Positions 62,269 to 64,000 of a stretch of 64,000 nucleotides of DNA are shown piece by piece (position 1 is the stretch's first letter; the number at the start of each line of letters is the position of its first letter). The DNA is taken from NCBI RefSeq assembly GCF_007747445.1, contig NZ_CP036425.1, positions 1,906,175 to 1,970,174 of the forward strand, in the 5' to 3' direction. The notes below the pieces were generated by a model. That model searched no databases. It was not told the DNA's origin and was given only the letters and a program-made list of their open reading frames with translations. The stretch comes from Poriferisphaera corsica. GTDB lineage: Bacteria > Planctomycetota > Phycisphaerae > Phycisphaerales > Phycisphaeraceae. Made by a program: the position numbers and the translations under genes.

Positions 62269-64000
62269 ATGAGTAATCAAGATAAAACAATTTCAACCTT
62301 ATCTCATCGTGCTCGTCGCACACGCTATACGCTCATCCTCGCGGTCAGCATCATCGCAGCTCTCACCATCATCATCCTCATTAACCTCATTGTTGATCGA
62401 GGTTTCCGTTCTCTCTCCGAACAGGCTTCACCCGCAACTCGATACCTTCGGTACGATTTTACCGCGACACGACAATACTCTCTTTCCCCTCAAACACTCA
62501 AGGTTCTCAAATCACTTGATAATGATTACCGCCTTATTACCGTCATCAACGCCACCACACCTCAAGAGCAGCGCGTCCCTGAACTCGTCAACGAGTACAA
62601 GCTGTACACAAATAAGATCACAGTAGAGCAAATTAACCCAACCTCGGACGTTAAAGCTATTGCTGACTTCTATGATCAGCTCGAAGGCCGTTACACCAAA
62701 CACTTAGGCCCAATTACACAAACAGTCGCTGACGGCCAAGCACTCGTTTCATCCGTCGTTGACCAGCTCAACCCCGTTGTCGAACAGCTTAAAGAATTAG
62801 CTCAAAGCCCTGAAGTTAAGCCCAACCGAACGCTCTCTCAATTATTTGCTTCAATCGTCCTTAACTTCAGCCAGCAACTCAAAGCCACTGAAGACATCAA
62901 TGGCACGATCACGACAAATCTGTCAACTCCCTTGCCGGCTTATCAGTCCGCAAAATCTGCCATCGTCAATCGCCTTCTCGAGTTTGATAGCGTGATTCTT
63001 GCAGAGACAATTTCAGCATTCGACAAGCTTTCACGCTCACGCTCAACCCCACCAGCGACTGCTGATGCGATGCTGAAAATTAACAAATCACTCAATATCG
63101 TACGAGATGAAATACGCCGTGATGTGACAAAATTGCAAAAGGTACAATCCTACCTGCCCTATGAAGAAGTTAGAGCAGCAATCCAAGCGAAAGGCTTCGT
63201 CGCAATCCTTGCCGATGATGAGGCGCGGATCATACCGGTAAGTAAGATGTATCGTGAACTGCCAGCCGAGTATACCGCAGCTGCAGGAGAACCTGAGCTC
63301 GGCTTTATTGGCGAAGAGCAGCTTACCGGCTCACTCATCTCAATGTCCTTTAATCCACCTCCGCTTGTCATATTCGTTCAGTCTGACGGTCAGGATGCAT
63401 TTGGTGAGAAAGGCATGTACAACCAAGTTGGTGCACGCCTCAGGACATCAAACATACAGTTAGCTCAATGGAATCCGATTCCCGCCAACAGTATGGACAC
63501 CCTTCCCAAAATTGAAAACGCTCAGCACACCGTCTGGGTGGTGCCAGCTTTTCCGGCACTTGATGTGACCAATCCCCAACACGCCACTATCCAGGCCGCA
63601 CGAGATCGTACCGCCCAATTGATCAAAGAGCGTATTGCTAAAGGCGATTCTGCATTAGTCATGATGGCTTTAGATCCGCTGAAGGAAATTGCGTCACAAA
63701 ACCCAATCATTGCCTACCTCAACAAATCGTGGGGCATTTATCCTGAAAACGATCGCGTCATTCTTTCCGAACAAGTGCAGGGACGTGATACCTTTGCAGG
63801 CACTCGTTTCAAAATAACAGAATGGCCGACCTCACTTCCCATCACACAATCAATCAAAGGGATGTCCGCCGCTGCACTCATCAGTTCGCCAATCAAACTC
63901 GATGATGTCGAAGGTATCAAGCAGTTTGCAATCATGCAGATTACCTCACCACGCATGTGGACATATAAAGATTTCACCGACTCGACTTCCTACCGCACTG
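62269..64000 (+). CDS. GldG-like ABC transporter auxiliary protein, 3' end outside the window
   Basis: At least 577 codons, open to the right edge. One N-terminal membrane helix (RYTLILAVSIIAALTIIILI) then a periplasmic part that fits the ABC_transp_aux/GldG family: RYDFTATRQYSLSPQTLKVL, INATTPQEQRVPELVNEY, and QDAFGEKGMYNQVGARLRTS near 63390-63450. A long insertion (about residues 140-290) is rich in coiled segments. It follows GldF by 59 bases, completing the GldA/F/G order. I checked the frame stays open at several points to base 64000. Confidence 0.88.
   Translation, partial: MSNQDKTISTLSHRARRTRYTLILAVSIIAALTIIILINLIVDRGFRSLSEQASPATRYLRYDFTATRQYSLSPQTLKVLKSLDNDYRLITVINATTPQEQRVPELVNEYKLYTNKITVEQINPTSDVKAIADFYDQLEGRYTKHLGPITQTVADGQALVSSVVDQLNPVVEQLKELAQSPEVKPNRTLSQLFASIVLNFSQQLKATEDINGTITTNLSTPLPAYQSAKSAIVNRLLEFDSVILAETISAFDKLSRSRSTPPATADAMLKINKSLNIVRDEIRRDVTKLQKVQSYLPYEEVRAAIQAKGFVAILADDEARIIPVSKMYRELPAEYTAAAGEPELGFIGEEQLTGSLISMSFNPPPLVIFVQSDGQDAFGEKGMYNQVGARLRTSNIQLAQWNPIPANSMDTLPKIENAQHTVWVVPAFPALDVTNPQHATIQAARDRTAQLIKERIAKGDSALVMMALDPLKEIASQNPIIAYLNKSWGIYPENDRVILSEQVQGRDTFAGTRFKITEWPTSLPITQSIKGMSAAALISSPIKLDDVEGIKQFAIMQITSPRMWTYKDFTDSTSYRT

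Overview
The window looks like a piece of a Planctomycetota chromosome, most likely class Phycisphaerae. The signs are a PEP-CTERM secreted protein (PVPEP motif, hydrophobic helix, RRRK tail), a one-gene H-X9-DG-type pseudopilin, many exported or membrane-anchored carbohydrate-active proteins, a BlaI/M56 regulator pair beside a secreted protein, a bacterial type A RNase P RNA and moderate GC. No rRNA, prophage, insertion sequence or CRISPR array was seen. The placement is inferred from gene families, not from a marker-gene comparison.

Layout. 0-12 kb: an S2P (M50) protease cut by the left edge, a PilZ plus degenerate J-domain protein, a P3A-type H+-ATPase, a PEP-CTERM protein, ppdK, a membrane C39-like protein, a thioesterase and an anchored clan GH-A-like glycosidase. 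12-17 kb: tRNA-CAT, SppA, a zinc-ribbon protein, MlaE permease, a DUF192 lipoprotein and an RsbU-like phosphatase. 17-27.5 kb: a carbohydrate locus with a GH94 phosphorylase, a secreted GH144-CBM9 enzyme, a pseudopilin, a LacI-family regulator and a secreted serine hydrolase. Three matching palindromes (TGTAANCGNTTACA) lie before the target genes, so this reads as a beta-1,2-glucan (sophoro-oligosaccharide) utilisation regulon and is the most interesting system here. 27.5-32.5 kb: a GIY-YIG-like orphan, ribE, a glycosyltransferase and aspS.

32.5-49 kb: asnB, a secreted EEP-fold protein, a deacetylase-like lipoprotein, an MBL hydrolase, a UbiD-family decarboxylase, the BlaI/M56 pair with a polyampholytic secreted protein, proC, tyrA, accA, a Gfo/Idh oxidoreductase and a secreted HEAT-repeat protein. 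49-58.3 kb: DUF456, a GH10-fold protein without its catalytic glutamates, a ComEA-like protein, rnpB, a divergent Gfo/Idh protein, a candidate ncRNA before tRNA-Gln, the glmU(N-terminal domain)-prs-rplY-DUF2892-pth run, and ptsN preceded by a small ORF. 58.3-64 kb: recQ and a GldA/F/G-type ABC system whose third gene runs off the right edge.

Strand composition is not uniform. The + strand is C-rich from about 12 to 32 kb, turns abruptly G-rich inside the 3' end of aspS, and is C-rich again after about 58 kb. Terminator hairpins are frequent and clear, and several promoters with good -35/-10 spacing can be read directly.
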